From Rhynchonema sp. JSB1_4 (taxonomy: Eukaryota; Nematoda; Chromadorea; Monhysterida; Xyalidae), in the NCBI GenBank assembly GCA_030248065.1, contig JASAMV010003629.1, positions 1 to 46,304 on the forward strand: DNA of 46,304 nt, read 5' to 3'. Positions 20,886 through 30,488 of the stretch are shown one piece after another (position 1 is the stretch's first letter; every line of letters begins with the position of its first letter). Under the pieces are notes generated by a model. It was not told the DNA's origin. It saw only the letters and a program-made list of their open reading frames with translations, and searched no databases. Position numbers and translations under genes: made by a program.

Positions 20886-21009
20886 AAAGTGGTCAACTTT
20901 TTCGAATCGCAAATGAAGAAGGATCGTGTGACATATCAAAAGTTCTACGACGATTTCGGGGTGTTCTTCAAGGAGGCGATACTCAGTCAGATCGATCAAG
21001 CTGCGCACG

Positions 21010-22111
21010 TAAACTGCTTTGCTCAAATGTCGTTACAGTCTACCCACCTTATAGTGACCTAATCATTATCCGCCTTGTTGTTTACGACGAAAATTGTCGG
21101 TCACGTATGTGAGTTGATGAGTCACTATACAGAGAGACGATTGTATCCCCACTCCTCCACCGCAATGGTTGACCAATGCTGCAGGCCGATATCTCGCGTA
21201 ACCAGGGTTGAAAAAAAATTTTATTTAGAAATGCTTTAAAAACACAAAAAATGAGTTTTTTGAAAAAATATTTTAATTAGGAAAATATGTGAAATGGCTG
21301 TTCTGTGTTGTACGTTGTTTGCCGCTCGGTTGACATGCCCTGATATGTGACATTAGACATATGCCATCTTCATTGTGCTGATCAACGAACGGATGCCGTG
21401 TGTGCGGAGTGCGTTGAGCATTGTTGAACATAGAAATTCAAATGGACTGGCTCAACGCTGATTATTATCGCCGTTCCTCTTTCTCCTGTAAATTGTAAAT
21501 TGAATCTCTCTCGTAAATCAGTTGTTGCCGAGTTGAAGTGGAGAACGTTTGGGAGTCGCGATATTTTAGTTTATTATTGAATCAGTTATTTTGCCGTTTA
21601 TTTCTATTCTTTATTCTGTTATGTCCGTTATTCGTTATTATAGCGTAAATCGTGCTGTTGAAGTCGACTTAGGGTTGGTTTTCATGCAAAAAGTGGTAAC
21701 GGACGGACGGCCAGCTAAGCAGCGGAGCCTTGTCTTTATTGGTTGGTTGTGGCTTGAGAAAGGACCGGGTGATTTACTACTTGTTTGCTGGAAAGCGTGG
21801 TGACACTGAAAAGTCACCAGGATTAAGCCGCGTTGTCCGTTGTGCGGTCGTGAGGCGCGTGCATGTTGATCCAGGGCCGGCTTTGCGCGTCGTGACGGTC
21901 GACTTCGGCGTGTTTCTGGTCGGTCCGGGTTCGTTGCAGAACGCCTGGCGAGTGGCAGAAGGTGGCGAGCTCAAGTGCATCTCCCGCGTCGACGAACTCT
22001 CTGGTGCGCAGCAGATCACAGATGCTTAAAAGATCGAATCAAACACATTCGTACGGGCATGCACACGAAGAAAAATCAGCGAATCTGCATTCATTTTGAA
22101 TTGCTATGTAA
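21010..22111. other. No confident gene; truncated hAT-like end and a GC-rich open frame
   Basis: The 3' exons of TRAP1 were looked for and not found. At about 21201-21290, CAGGGTTGAAAAAAAATTTT resembles the left end of the hAT-like elements without a matching right end. At 21730-22029 (+) a 99-codon GC-rich frame (GPALRVVTVDFGVFLVGPGS region) ends just before the retrotransposon fragment. It may be 5' retroelement sequence, and I do not recognise it. Confidence 0.4.
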
Positions 22112-22965
22112 GTAATTTGTTGAAAGAACACAAAAATCCATTATTCGCATGTTCTCTGGCAGTTATGATTGGTCTGTGTCATATTCACAGTTGTGTTCAA
22201 TGGTTGGTGTTGATTATGTGGGTGTCACTGTCATGAAACGTCGTGTGAGATTGATGCATTCTTATGTTCTTGGTATTCGTGCTGCTCCTGTTGACTCTAT
22301 TTCGTTCATTTCTGATTCCAATTCTCGCTCCAGTTCTCGTCTGAATAATCATTCTCGTGCCATTTGTATCCCACGTGCTAAAACTCATATTCTCGCTACC
22401 AGTGCTATTGTTATCATGTCCCATCTTTACAATGCTGAACCTGATTTTGCTGTTTTCCTGCGAATGGGCACATTCAAAGGAGTCATTCGTTCGCAAAGCT
22501 TGATTGTTGAATTGTTGTACAAATTGCGATTGCTGCCAGTGAAATTTATCCCGTCCGTGTGTGAAATGTAAAGGCAAACTACGCCAACACGAGCCCGATT
22601 TCGAAGATGGTGTGTGTTCAAAACGAACAGTAAGAGAAAATCATCATGCTCCACTTTGTATTCTTCAACGTGTTACATTTCCCAAATCAGCGGCCACATA
22701 TGAATGTTTCATTATTCTGCCAGCTGCGAAATCGGGCTCGTGTTAGCGTGGTTTGCCTATAATAGACCGACCATGCTGTGTTTCTGTGTTTTCTGTGTTT
22801 TTTGCTCCTTATCATCATCTACATCTCTCGATCCGTAACTAACCACTGGCCCACTAAACACTTGTAATTATTTATGGTTTCGTCGTTACTGTCCAGCTTA
22901 TGCGTGCTGTTGACGTTACCATGTTGCTTCTGATGCAATAAAAAACTTGAACTTGAACTTGAAGT
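22112..22965 (+). mobile_element. 3' fragment of a second non-LTR retrotransposon
   Basis: Translation from about 22112 (FVERTQKSIIRMFSGSYDW, then RRVRLMHSYVLGIRAAPVDS) aligns with the C-terminal 130 residues of the polyprotein at 16293-19220 (LFERTQKYCIRLFLGNW, RRMKLMHMYVCGFRHFPVGF). The frame stays open to the stop near 22571. The 3' region ends AATAAAAAACTTGAACTTGAACTTG, a (TTGAAC)n tail. It is a 5'-truncated copy of a related but distinct element. The outer edge of the large palindrome falls within its 3' region. Confidence 0.8.
22569..22758. repeat. Pair of about 30-38-bp inverted repeats at the palindrome edge
   Basis: GGCAAACTACGCCAACACG with CGAGCCCGATTTCGAAGA (22569-22606) recurs inverted at about 22730-22758 with a few changes. 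The last 38 bases of the window (46267-46304) match the left copy in direct orientation better than the right copy in inverted orientation. Confidence 0.7.
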
Positions 22966-23408
22966 GCCCGAACTATATCAGCTCACCCACCGCCACCAAT
23001 CCCGCAAATTGCACTATCGTGCCATATGTACCTCTGACGTGGCGTGGGTGACTGGGCACGTGGGTTACCGCCCACTTTTTACGCCGCATGTGCGTGTGCT
23101 TTGAAACAGCTGACGGGCGACGAAAATAGCAAGTAAAACCGATTAGAATCATAGTCGACGCCCTTCGTTGTCTTGAATTATTTTGGCGTCGCGCTGTTCA
23201 TCGGGTGAATCTTATCGGCTGATTAGCTATCTACGACGCTCGGCAGCTGCTTCTGCTCACACACACACACACATATCATGCAAAGGAAGTTTGTATAAAA
23301 TCGCGAACCACAATGATACCAACTTCGTTTTTGCTCTACACTGATCTGATCTTTTGATGCCTCAGTTGCGAGTTAACATAGCAATAATCCTTTTGACCAG
23401 TGGATAGA

Positions 23409-26400
23409 ATGTTCAACACCTTGCCCGTGTTGTTGCCCCTGGCATTGGCATGCGTCGTGGTCGTCCCCAGGGTTGGGCAAAAAATTTTTTTCTAAAAAAA
23501 TTTTTTTGAAGTGTTTTTGTTAAAAAAAGGGTTTTGAAAAAAAATTTTAAAAAAAATTAATTTTTTTTTAAATTTTTCGGGGAACAAAATGTTCTAAAAC
23601 GTCCAAAAATGGCATTTTTAGGAGTTATTTTTTGTCATTTTTTCTCAAGGGTCGAAAAATTTTCTTCACAAAATCACCTTTGGGGCATGTATTTGGCAAC
23701 TAACATACCCCAAATGATGTTATTATACCTTCCCGTGATACATGGGACACAGTATGCATGTACCTACATGGTGCTTCGATGTCATGACCCATCAGGTCGG
23801 TCATATACGACCGATTCAGCAACCCGACAAGTATTTCTGCAGCTTATATTCTCAATTCTGTGTGGTTTATGAGTGAATATTGCTTGTTCGGTCACAAACT
23901 GTTGTGTCCGGTACCACAGAGCAGCAATCATCGGTCCATATCAAGCACAGACTGTTGGATCGCACCGAAATGACGTAAACACCCTTCATAAGTGATGCAA
24001 ACCAAGTCACTAAAGTGACTTGTCAATTAAAGTTGCATTTTTTCGCGATTTTGCGCGTTTTTAGGCAAATTTGATAAAATTTCCCCGGATTTCAGACTTT
24101 TAAAAAAAATTTAAAAAGAAAATTTTTTTACAAAAAAAATTGTTGAAAAAAATGGTTTTTCCAACCCTGGTCGTCGCCACCAGTGACCATGCACACGAGG
24201 GCGGCGCATCACCCGGACGCAACACCACAAAGCCGTTGAGTGAGTGTTGTGGTCTTCCTTTAAATTACTAAGGCCGAATTCACAATGCAGCGGATTAGCG
24301 TGTTAGCGGATTAGCGGGCATGCTTTCTACGCACGCTTTTGCAGTCACGATGGAAATTTGGAAAAGCGGATTAGCGGGTCCGCTCATGTGCGCCCGCTAA
24401 TCCGCAAAACGCGTTTGTCTTCACAATGCGCGCTGTTTGACTTTTTCATTCACGAAGGTAATCACTATTCATTTCACTCAATTCTTTGACTTCGGAATAG
24501 TTTTCTTTAAAAGATAGTTTTGAACACATTAATGCACAGATGGATGTTAAAAAGAGCTTTTACCAAGCAGCAAAACAGAATAAAAGTACTTCCAATGAAC
24601 GCAGCATGTTGAATTACCCATGTGCAAACTTATTTTATACTCTACTACCATTTTCAAAGCAAAGTAAACATTTCTGAAGACGCGTCCACTGCCCTAATCC
24701 GCAAAAAATAGAACCGGTTCTAATCGCAAAAAGCGGATTAGCGTGCACGCTAATCCGCCAACCCGCTAATCCGCTTTGCATTGTGAAGCGCACACATTTA
24801 GCGGATTAGCGGGTTAGCGGGTGCGTGACTACCGTATGCTTGTGATAAGAAGCAGTCGGCCATCTTAGAATATTTGTTCTTGTCTTCCTGAATTGCACTG
24901 TACGGGGGTCTATCTATTTTTGGAATTTTGTTCCCGAGAACCGGTGTTTATGGATTAATTTCGGTATTAAATCGGCACTTAATGGAAAAGTCACGAATGT
25001 AAACCTTGTTGGTCTCGATGTCGGCAACAGTAATAAATCATAAAAACAGACCAAAATTTTCAAATATGGCGGGCCAGGTTTAACAACAATTATATTTTTG
25101 CTATCTGGCGTGCCATATGTCACCTCGGTACATTGTTATTAAAATAGGAAAATATGACACAGAAGGCTCCCATCCATCTCGGTCCCGCCATCTCGGTCCT
25201 GACCATTTCGGTCCCGCCATCTGGGTCCCAGGTCATCTCGGTCCCGACCATCTGGGTACCGACCATTTCGGTACCGGACCATCTCGGTCCCGACCATTTC
25301 GGTACCGGACCATCTCGGTACCGGGCCATCTCGGTACCGGACTATCTCGGTACCGGGTCATCTCGGTACCGGACCATCTCGGTACCGGGCCATCTCGGTC
25401 CCAGAATATCGCGATCATATTGGTTGCTGATGTAGTCGATGTCGATGAAGTCGAAAACACCGAAAAAACCTCGAAGTGAAAACTCAGAAAAATATATAAA
25501 ATGCCCGAAGAACAATATTTTTTAATCGAAAATGGATATTCATGTACATTGGCTAGATATTGTGATGTGATTCATGCACAGAAATGCTCATTTGATGATG
25601 TCGGTCTCGGAGCCTAAGCTCAAGCCTAAGCCTGAATGAAGGCCTATGCCGTTCAACTTTTGTGAATTGCCCCACATACAGCCAAGAACATAGGTATTCC
25701 TGGCTGGCAGCCTAAGCCTAAGCCTAATCCAGAGAATGAAAGTATGAACAGGAGTATTTTTGTGAATGGCTCCCACATATGAACAGGTCTTCCTGGCTGG
25801 CAGCCTAAGCCTAAGCCTAATTCTGAATGCAAGTATGAACAGGAGTATTCTTGTGAATGGCTCCCACATATGAACAGGTCTTCCTGGCTGGCAGCCTAAG
25901 CCTAAGCCTAATTCTGAATGAAAGTATGAACAGGAGTATTCTTGTGAATGGCTCCCACATATGAACAGGTCTTCCTGGCTGGCAGCCTAAGCCTAAGCCT
26001 AATCCTGAATGAAAGTATGAACAGCGATACTTTGTGAACGGTTTACATGTGTGGATAGGTCTTCCTGGCTGGCAGCCTAAATTTTCTTCTGAACGCAATT
26101 ATGATCTAATTTCTATGATTGCAGTACTTTTTCACAAGACTGACAGACGCAGCTTCATAAAGATGCCCAAAAGCACCAAAAACATCGCATTTTCTTTTTA
26201 TTGCATTGAATTTTCAAATTATGAAGAAAGCTGAACATAGTGGGAAGTACGAAACAAAGGGCAAAACAGTGCTCAAGACAACCGGTACCGAAATGGTCGG
26301 GACCGAGATGGTCCGGTACCAAGATGACCCGGTACCGAGATGGTCCGGTACCGAGATGACCCGGTACCGAGATGGTCCGGTACCGAGATGACCCGGTACC

Positions 26401-29400
26401 GTGATGGTCCGGTACCGAGATGGTGGGGACCGAGATGGTCCGGTACCGAAATGGTCGGTACCCAGATGGTCGGGACCGAGATGACCTGGGACCGAGATGG
26501 CGGGACCGAAATGGTCGGGACCGAGATGGCGGGACCGAGATGACTGGGAGCAGACACAGAAGCGTGCCCTGGGTCCCCAGAAAAATGCAAAAAAGCGGAG
26601 GCTCACCACAGTTGGGCGAGCTTTTCTCCAAATTCAGCAGCGATGGAAAATCGGTCTTGGATCGCTTGTATAGCGTGATAAATGGGCTTTTTACCTGCTT
26701 TATAGTAAAGCTCTGTGCGCTCTCCATGTGGCCGAAAAATACAACTGAAGAATTTTTTTCTGAAATGTACGTGGTTTTGGAAAAATAGCGCGAGCTGTGG
26801 CAGTACCAAAAAAATGAATATGGTCCTAAATTGGAGCCAAGGCGTTTATAAAACATTTGTGACCAAACGGCACACAAAGAACATGCGAAACAGATCAGTA
26901 TTTTAATTTCAAGGTGCGGAAGTAGGGTCACAATTTTTTACCTTTCAGCTCTCCGGGCTCAGACAGGGTGCTGATATGGGAATAAATTTTCTTGGCCGTG
27001 AGTGTTTTGGACCAAGCCCAGTTACCGTGCCAAATTTCAATGAGATTGGTTTTGGTCACATATGTATGGCGGAGACCCTTTAACGAGTAGTACATAAAAG
27101 CATACCTATAATCATGCCTAGCCCGCTCGGGCTGTCGAGCGAATGCCCACAAAACAAAGTAAAAAAACCAACCTACGCTACACGGGTATAAAACAGTCAA
27201 AACATGGCGATTCACCTAGTACGAATTACGCATAGAGCGTGGTGTTTACTACGAAAGTTACTTGTGGACCGGAAGTCTGCTAGCCAGCGCAACGTGTAGC
27301 GTGTGGCGTGCAAAGCAGTGTGTGTCTGCACGGTTGCATGGGTATAAGTGCAACTTTGAGCCGCAGCCAGACCGCGTTCCCGTAGCTCAGTTGGTAGAGC
27401 AACTGGCTGTCCAGGCCTGGTGGCTGGGAGGTCGGAGGTTCGAGTCCTTCCGGGAGCATACGTTTGGTGTGGCGGTTCAGAGTTCACAATTGGTGAGCCC
27501 AAGTTGAGATGAACCAACCCGCAGTGACGGCCAAGGAGCCGGTCTGGGGTCAGACCTTCTGAAAGAGGGAGGTGGCGCTATCGTGTGGGACACGAGGTGC
27601 GAGCGGTTAGCCCCTTGTAGGTCAAAGCCCGCGAGTGCTTGCCTGTGGAAAGGGAAGTGCGCAGCGACAATCCTGCCGTATTCAGGGTTGGGTCGCAAGT
27701 GCCTGCGTGATGGGACACGATGCGAAGGTGGGTGAAGCGGAGATCCCCTGGTGGGACGGAAGTCCGCGAGTGCTTGCCTGTGGAAAGGTGAGTGCGGCTA
27801 CTCTGCCGGATTCAGGGTAGCTCCGTGCCTGTCGTAGCGTCGGTTCGGAGAAAAGACGGGTGGAAACCCGCAGGTTTGAGGTCAAACCTTCCGTGAATGG
27901 GAGGATGTGTGGACTGGAAGTCTGCTAGCCAGCGCAACGTGTAGCGTGTGGCGTGCAAAGCAGTGTGTGTCTGCACGGTTGCATGGGTATAAGTGCAACT
28001 TTGAGCCGCAGCCAGACCGCGTTCCCGTAGCTCAGTTGGTAGAGCAACTGGCTGTCCAGGCCTGGTGGCTGGGAGGTCGGAGGTTCGAGTCCTTCCGGGA
28101 GCATACGTTTGGTGTGGCGGTTCAGAGTTCACATACTATATTACAATAAAATATTGCTATAACATTAGTAATGACATTATTTGTGCGCAAGGTTGAAGTG
28201 TCCAGTTGTGAAGAGCTGGATTACTGCGCTTAAACACATCCGGCACTGCAACATCACATTTGCTTCATTAACGAAGTGATTCATACACTGTGCAAGCAGG
28301 GTTGAAAAAAAATTTTTTTGTTAACGAGCTTTTTTTAAAGAAAATTTTTTTTTGATTTTTTTTGACGAAAATTTTTTTTATTAGTAAAAGTGTTGCAAAC
28401 GACGTTTCAGGATAAATGAAATCGATACAACATATTTTTCAAAAATTGAAAAATTTTCGCCTGAGACCCAACTTGTGTGGTGGCACCCGTTAGTATTGTG
28501 CAGATTCTATGGTCCCCGACCAGTATGAGGTTGATGTTGACTAACGATGTTACTCTAATGTATTGTAGCATGCTGTACAACATATTTTAATGCATCTAAT
28601 GCCGTATATCTGGTATACGACCATCAAAATATCGATTACAACCCAAATCTTGCGTGTCAGACCGACTTTGCGCGCCCGGTTTTACACCAGACTAGCATAT
28701 ATACATGTGCAGTAACATGCAGTAGTACATTATCGGTGCCACATCACTATAAAAGACCAGACCCGCGCATCCCTGTACGGATTTCTGGGTAATACAGGGC
28801 GCCGCAGGCGCGATTTTGGAAAAATTGTCCCGTCCACAGAAAAAAGTGCCAATTTTTTGCCTCGAAAAAGGCCATTTTTGGACATTTCAGCCCTTTTTGG
28901 GCAACCTTTTTATTAAAAAAAAGCAAAATCTGAGTTTCAAAAAAAATTTTTTTTTTAATTTTTTTTATCTAACCACTTTTTTTGAAACAACCCTGTGTGC
29001 AAGCGTTTGGCCCCGCCATGCATCATTGCTCATCTGCTTGTAGACTGCGCGGACGCCGCCAAAGGATTGCCGGCACTCGACTATAATGGCCATTGCTACG
29101 TTTTGGTGGATGCTGATTTTGGCGGCCAATATCTCGACTGGGATGGATCACGGGCCAACTGTGTTTTGTGTGTCATCTTTAGATACTATTCCCGTATTGT
29201 ACGTAATGTTCTGCGCGCCTATAGGCATACTATGGCAGTCATTTCTCACGTACATGCAACCCAACAATTTTCTTTGATTTCTCATGCGCCCAAATGTTTT
29301 CCTTGATTTATCAGGCAATACAACGGACGCCTGGCTTGGATCGAGGACTCGCAGACGATGGTGGCGATTCTGGACTGGCTCAATAACACTTGGCGGCCGT

Positions 29401-30079
29401 TGTTCGAGGGAGTTGGTCTTTATCTTTCATCCTTTTCAACACCTCTCAGGCAATCTTAATCTTTTCTCATTAATGTGTCACTTACTGACCCTTGCAGTTC
29501 TGGGCTTATGTTGGCTTGAAGAGATACAGCGGTTCTTGGGCCTGGTTCAGAGGAGATGGGTCCGTGGATCACATTGCAACGTATTTGCCGTGGCACGCAG
29601 GTACGTGTGTACAGTACGGTATGGCACCAGAGGTGTCCTTGAGAAATCGAAAATTTCCCGTACCCCTCCCAAGTTGGCACATGTTCCGTACATACCCCTG
29701 AACATAAAAAATGTCCCATAACCAGGGGGCGCGTTGCTCCAAAAATTCAAAAATTTCCGATACCCGAGGAGTTTGAAAAAGTGACCTCAAAATTTTTTTT
29801 GAAAGTACCATAAATTGTCTAAAAATGATAGAAACAGCGTTTTCTTGCGCAAGCAAGCGATATTTTCATAAGCGAAGCATGGTACAATCTCTGAGCTTCT
29901 CGAGATCAAAAAGTTATTTATTAAGGGTGTTTGTTCCCGAAACGAAGAATTTCCCATATTCTATACCAGGGGAACCCTCGGGCGGTGATTGCGGTGGTGT
30001 GTGGTATGCCTACGGTGCCCTCGGACTGGACGACAACAAATGTGACCCGGTCCACGGTGCAATATGTCAAATTTACTGA
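23409..30079 (+). CDS. Secreted C-type lectin, five exons, exon 1 broken by a transposon
   Basis: Exons are 23409-24239 (contains a 702-bp insertion), 29044-about 29167, 29315-29411, 29498-29600 and 29970-30079 (TGA). All four junctions join in phase. Without the insertion the product would be about 184 aa. It starts with a signal peptide (MFNTLPVLLPLALACVVVV) and a short linker. One C-type lectin domain follows: the GHCY and LDWDGSRANC segment, GRLAWIED, FWAYVGLKR with WAWFRGDGS, then WHAGEPSGGDCG and NKCDPVHGAICQ. EPS stands where mannose binders have EPN, so the ligand is uncertain. Secreted lectins of this type bind sugars in defence or feeding. As it stands, translation stops shortly after the signal peptide inside the insertion. 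Confidence 0.85.
23468..24169. mobile_element. hAT-like MITE inside lectin exon 1 (left arm)
   Basis: The termini CAGGGTTGGGCAAAA and TTTTTCCAACCCTG have flanks GTCGTCCC (23460-23467) and GTCGTCGC (24170-24177), an 8-bp duplication with one difference. Removing the element and one flank keeps the reading frame through the signal peptide into ATSDHAHEGG. It is a sister of the element at 7584-8913, without the nested insertion. Confidence 0.88.
24272..24826. mobile_element. Foldback-type repeat B: GCGGATTAGCGGG clusters (left arm)
   Basis: GGCCGAATTCACAATGCAGC opens the element. CGGATTAGCG, GCGGATTAGCGGG and the complement CCCGCTAATCCGC recur about ten times near both ends, and GCATTGTGAAG marks the other side (24778-24788) with a short extension. 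About 230 bp of AT-rich interior lies between. The end word TTCACAATGC is shared with repeat A, and the core word differs from A's by two or three bases. It lies in lectin intron 1. Confidence 0.7.
25166..26552. mobile_element. Mutator-like non-autonomous element D with arrayed terminal repeats (left arm)
   Basis: A 10-bp duplication GACACAGAAG flanks it (25156-25165 and 26553-26562), matching Mutator-class target size. Each end is an array of about 12-14 imperfect 19-20-bp units around CATCTCGGTACCGG. The order of unit variants at one end is mirrored at the other, so each array acts as one terminal inverted repeat of about 230-280 bp. The interior holds a 91-bp tandem repeat. No transposase is present. 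Repetitive VPDHLGTG-type open frames here are spurious. Confidence 0.82.
25697..26100. repeat. 91-bp tandem repeat within element D, five copies
   Basis: Units begin TTCCTGGCTGGCAGCC at about 25697, 25790, 25881, 25972 and 26062. Most contain three consecutive GCCTAA hexamers, then GAATGAAAGTATGAACAGG, TTGTGAATGGCTCCCACATA and TGAACAGGTC. GCCTAA is the complement of the nematode telomere repeat TTAGGC, which may be coincidence. Confidence 0.85.
26563..27261. other. Unclassified intron sequence (left arm)
   Basis: No conserved domain was recognised. The minus strand has open frames of 95 and 258 codons, but the longer one runs into the element D array and neither resembles a known family. It may be the remains of another mobile element in lectin intron 1. 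Confidence 0.4.
27262..27487 (+). repeat. SINE-like unit 1 with tRNA-like promoter (left arm)
   Basis: A 226-bp unit is repeated almost identically at 27907-28131. It holds a GC-rich leader, a tRNA-like segment (27376-27457) and a short tail GTTTGGTGTGGCGGTTCAG. The two units are direct repeats 645 bp apart, with a 420-bp spacer that contains two diverged sub-repeats sharing GAGTGCTTGCCTGTGGAAAG. Confidence 0.75.
27376..27457 (+). tRNA. tRNA-like sequence, probably SINE-derived, 82 nt
   Basis: Acceptor GTTCCCG pairs with CGGGAGC. The A box region TAGCTCAGTTGGTAGAGC gives a good D arm, and GGAGG-TTCGAGT-CCTTC a good T arm with B box GGTTCGAGTCC. The anticodon arm does not form a normal 5-bp stem and 7-nt loop, and the molecule is about 10 nt too long. 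No anticodon is assigned; an RNA polymerase III promoter of a SINE is more likely than a working tRNA. Confidence 0.55.
27541..27556 (+). other. Small hairpin with a covarying partner at 27873-27888
   Basis: GGTCTG-GGGT-CAGACC here corresponds to GGTTTG-AGGT-CAAACC at 27873. Both are followed by TT and a GGGAGG word. One stem pair changed from C-G to T-A with pairing kept, as expected if the RNA structure is under constraint. Confidence 0.5.
27907..28131 (+). repeat. SINE-like unit 2 (left arm)
   Basis: This is a direct repeat of 27262-27487, differing at few positions (GGACTGG versus GGACCGG near its start). Its tail runs into AT-rich sequence ACATACTATATTACAATAAA. Confidence 0.75.
28021..28102 (+). 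tRNA. tRNA-like sequence, second copy
   Basis: Same 82-nt sequence as 27376-27457, with the same good acceptor, D and T arms and the same defective anticodon arm. Confidence 0.5.
28297..28995. mobile_element. hAT-like MITE, second subfamily (left arm)
   Basis: The termini CAGGGTTGAAAAAAAATTT and TTTGAAACAACCCTG are flanked by a perfect 8-bp duplication TGTGCAAG (28289-28296 and 28996-29003). It lies about 50 bp before the acceptor of lectin exon 2. The interior differs from the elements at 7584 and 23468, apart from homopolymer-rich ends and GGCCATTTTTGGAC-like stretches. Confidence 0.88.
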
Positions 30080-30485
30080 GATGGTTTGAGCGCTTCCAAT
30101 CCCTCCTCCAATTGACGGATTATTGTCATGTCGTCAACTCAGCCGCAGTGTGATTCCCTACCGTAGTTTTTCATATAAACCCCACCGAATAGAGCCTCCG
30201 AGGGTTTTAATCTGACACGTTTCCGAACAGAGCCCTTGGGGCTGTATCTGGGGTAGAAAGTTTGAAAAAATTTATCCTGTGATCATTGATTTTAGCCCGC
30301 AAAAGTGGCCTCTTATCGGTCTTTTTCTCATCAAAACTGTTCAAATGTTTCATGAAAGCATGCATTGGAATGCTTATACTTAAAGTAGTTGCGTGATAAC
30401 AATCGGTGATGTTGGCAATCAGTTCAAGAACTTTCAAAAACCTTCCTGCAGGCACGTTTCCGAATAGAACACCGAGGGCTCTATT
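30080..30485. other. Sequence downstream of the lectin gene
   Basis: No gene was recognised. CACGTTTCCGAA followed by C/TAGA recurs at about 30217 and 30452, with GAGGGCTCTATTT and CCGAATAGAGCC words around them. This suggests another decayed repeat pair enclosing an open frame of 82 codons on the minus strand that I do not trust. Confidence 0.4.
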
Positions 30486-30488
30486 TTA

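Larger units (their letters stand above)
15100..21009 (+). pseudogene. TRAP1: TRAP1-like mitochondrial Hsp90, partial and damaged
   Basis: The recognisable exons are 15100-15215 (SGFYELSEVADSDLESGTKI), 15351-15530 (REYSYFVNSPIYVNGERANT), 19617-about 19740 ([20 protein letters not shown], then [17 protein letters not shown]) and 20258-21009 with an insertion (VVNFFESQMKKDRVTYQKFY). The order and motifs match the middle domain of TRAP1, the mitochondrial Hsp90 chaperone; [12 protein letters not shown] is an Hsp90-family hallmark. The N-terminal ATP-binding half and the exon between YTLHYQ and RRVLIQ are not found, nor is the C-terminal domain. Exon 2 has one surplus base near 15495: the frame reads ITHG-stop, but one base over reads AERPMYTLHYQ. 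A retrotransposon fills the third gap and a 600-bp MITE interrupts the last exon. It is therefore most likely a pseudogene, unless the frameshift is a sequencing error. Confidence 0.8.

Noticed and set aside
23468..24169. hAT-like element acting as a new intron in lectin exon 1
   Set aside because: I could not find a donor and acceptor pair at its edges whose removal would restore the reading frame exactly.
26155..26931. 258-codon minus-strand frame
   Set aside because: Its second half is the element D repeat array read as protein and its first half has no recognisable domain.
27376..27457. Functional tRNA gene
   Set aside because: The anticodon stem does not pair in a 5-7-5 arrangement and the molecule is about 10 nt too long; two near-identical copies sit in a larger repeat, so SINE origin is more likely.
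27212..28132. Minus-strand proteins of the RTRTSDLPATRPGQ type
   Set aside because: They are antisense translations of the tRNA-like segment, a well-known source of false protein predictions.
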